Shown in pieces: positions 61,978-64,000 of a stretch of DNA of 64,000 nucleotides. This DNA comes from Lingula anatina (Eukaryota; Brachiopoda; Lingulata; Lingulida; Lingulidae), in assembly GCF_001039355.2 (NCBI RefSeq), contig NW_019775418.1, forward strand, positions 149,160 through 213,159, read 5' to 3'. A model generated the notes under the pieces. That model did no database searches, was not told the DNA's origin, and was given only the letters and a program-made list of their open reading frames with translations. The position numbers were made by a program, and so were the translations under genes. Numbering within the stretch: position 1 is the stretch's first letter; each line of letters opens with the position of its first letter.

Positions 61978-62735
61978 TACAGCAATATATACAAAAAACT
62001 CTATCCAGATGATATACTGGAGTAAAGGAAATGAATTGCTCATTCAGTGACAACACGCAATTAGAAATTTTTGATTACTTTGAGGGCAATATCAGATATT
62101 TTTCCATTCTTCATAGATAAATGCAAAAACTGATTTCTGTTTTGTGCCATTTTTTTCCTTTATTTTCTTTTGGCTATTTTTTATTATAAAAATAGGACAA
62201 GTAATTAAAAATTCTAATCTAAAATTTTACTCTTCTAGCTACAAGTGATCACATCTAAAATTAGATGTCTGATACAGTGAAAAATATTCACTGACATTTG
62301 TTGAACATGGACCACAGTTACTTAAAATTTTGTATTTTAACACATCTGTAAATGGTGAAAGAAGCCAATTTGGGCCATACCACCAGTGAAATGGTCACCT
62401 TTTTCTATACCATATTTCTTCTCACTACCTTAAACAGTGGATGTTAATTAATAAAATTCCTTATGGAATGCTACAACAATCGGAATAAGAATGAGGATTC
62501 AGACCATCAAAGTCTTCAGCGTGACCAATAACACTCCCAGCCAATCAGCACACATCAAAATATTTGCCAGCATATTTTACTGCTCCCACAGCTCACTTCC
62601 AGCTATTAAGTTGATAACATAGTTTATCACATAGAATTGCTTTCACTGCCCAAGTCAGTCCATTCCCACTTCATTCATCCAATCCTGTTCAGTCATTGGC
62701 CAGCCATTACACCAATAATCAGCGCGTGTTATTCC

Positions 62736-63879
62736 TCAGGTGGGCGTGATTCGTCCCTTCAGTATCTTGACGTCCTCCACTGGTTTGTCGTTCTGGTCAG
62801 TTTCGACCATTCCCAGTCTCTGGACCACAGACATACCTGATGCCACTCTCCCAAAGATAGCATGTTTGCCGTCCAACCACTGGAAATAATATAATAAATA
62901 TATGACGAAAATATTTTTTCATAAAAACTGAAAACATTGACACCTGCTAACCACACAACAATCCATGGCAAATATAAATTGGAGCAATCAGGGGAAACGG
63001 CCAAAACAGAAGATCTTGTATAATTTCAGGTTTTATAAATTATGTAATTTATTTCGTTATGTCCAATACCTTCAATCAGAGGAGTTTTTAATTTCTGATT
63101 TTCTTTTTTTTTTTTTTCCTTCATATAGTTTTTCAAAACATATAGTTACTAGCCCCTGATGAAAAGTACACTGATTTGCTAGTGATCTGATCCCAGTGGC
63201 AATTGTTCATAGTCTTTATTACCTGTGTTGGGGCCAATGTAATGAAGAACTGACTCCCATTTGTGTTAGGTCCACTGTTGGCCATGGACAGGATACCTGC
63301 CCCAGTGTGCTTCAAGTCAGGATGGATCTCATCCTCAAATTCTTGGCCATAGATGGATGCTCCACCTCTCCCTGCAATAGTAATGCACAGTGTGATGCAA
63401 GCTGGACTTTTCATACAAGTTATGAATTAATAATATTTACAAAGACAAAGTAATAACACACACAGCACACCCCTGCACATTATTCTCAATTTAATATACA
63501 AGAAATGTAAATAATGTTCATAAGTTATACTCTTGTTTTATAACAACTTTTCATTTAAAGAAAAAGTGCAAAGACAATGAATGAAACAGGAGAAAAAATT
63601 CCCACAGTTCATACCAATTAATACCTGTTCCAATTAATATCGACCTGTACCAGATAATACCAACCTGTACCAGTTAATACCAACCTGTACCAGTTAATAC
63701 CAATGTATACCAGATAATACCAACCTGTACCAGTGGGGTCACCACCTTGAATCATGAAGTCCGGAATAATTCTATGGAACTTAACCCCATTGTAGTACCC
63801 CCTCCGGGCCAGCTCAGCAAAGTTCCTGCATGTGTTGGGGGCGTGTTTCCAGTACAGCTCTATAACTATGTTACCCATT
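62736..63879 (-). CDS. PPIL1: Peptidyl-prolyl isomerase, PPIL1-type cyclophilin (3' exons, partial)
   Basis: Minus-strand exons: 63879-63725, 63371-63223, 62879-62736 (155, 149 and 144 bases), joining in phase and ending at TGA. The chain reads [20 protein letters not shown], then [43 protein letters not shown] and [12 protein letters not shown]. This is the PPIL1 signature, and the match to what I know of the vertebrate protein is strong throughout. Catalytic and cyclosporin-site residues are visible: Arg of FHRI, Phe and Gln of FMIQGG, Phe of QFF, Trp of WLDG. PPIL1 is a nuclear cyclophilin that joins the spliceosome through SNW1/SKIP. The first coding exon (about 18-20 residues in relatives) is not in the last 121 bases and must lie beyond 64000. 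A short TACCAG-rich minisatellite lies in the adjacent intron (63610-63735). Confidence 0.93.
63610..63735. repeat. Short tandem repeat in cyclophilin intron
   Basis: Roughly 20-base units of the type AACCTGTACCAGTTAATACC, about six degenerate copies. The repeat abuts, and its last unit covers, the donor of the preceding exon at 63725. Confidence 0.85.
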
Positions 63880-64000
63880 CTGGAAATAAATTATTGGTCA
63901 AATATATATCTTCAATGACAGCAAAGTCCCTGTATTGGATGGGGACATGTCATCATTAAAACTCTGTACCTATTTTACACACCTATACATTTTTCTTACC

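Larger units (their letters stand above)
58161..62735. other. Intergenic between nAChR copy 4 and the cyclophilin gene
   Basis: Holds the upstream region of copy 4, one ATATGGC-family MITE (59807-59976) and a 1.49-kb TIR element (60491-61977). No gene seen. Confidence 0.5.

Noticed and set aside
1-64000. CRISPR arrays, rRNA or tRNA genes
   Set aside because: No spaced identical repeats of CRISPR type and no cloverleaf or rRNA core sequence recognised; the DNA is animal nuclear.

Overview
The window is nuclear DNA of a marine-type invertebrate animal. Genes are split by GT/AG introns, the DNA is AT-rich, and there are many microsatellites, MITE-like palindromes, a decayed Tc1-like transposon and LINE remnants, with a few assembly Ns. 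No bacterial-style operon is present. The gene set (expanded nicotinic receptor array, ShKT-domain proteins, an intronless TRIM-NHL gene) fits a lophotrochozoan or an invertebrate deuterostome. I cannot fix the phylum from sequence alone.

Layout. 1-3655 (+): the last 129 coding bases of one gene and a complete two-exon tandem paralogue of an unrecognised membrane-anchored protein. 5202-7103 (+): a single-exon TRIM protein (RING, two B-boxes, coiled coil, NHL propeller). 10335-14452 and 17156-21766 (+): two tandem paralogues of a secreted zincin-like metalloprotease ending in ShKT domains. The first has two ShKT domains. The second has three, because a roughly 511-bp segment carrying one ShKT exon has duplicated. 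23062-58160 (-): four consecutive nicotinic acetylcholine receptor subunit genes of alpha type, each with seven coding exons that I could join in frame (495, 499, 504 and 523 residues). 62736-63879 (-): the last three exons of a PPIL1-type cyclophilin, whose 5' end lies beyond the window.

The story is local gene duplication. Three families sit as head-to-tail arrays: the unknown gene (at least 2), the zincin-ShKT gene (2) and the nAChR gene (4). Within the nAChR array, copies 1 and 2 are near-identical in coding exons while their introns have diverged widely. Spaces between genes and the large introns are filled by palindromic and terminal-inverted-repeat elements. These include a four-member hairpin family, a 1.49-kb TA-flanked element, a 0.6-kb foldback element and a Tc1-like element inside an nAChR intron.

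All gene models were assembled by eye from splice-site phase and paralogue comparison. No search or alignment program was run.
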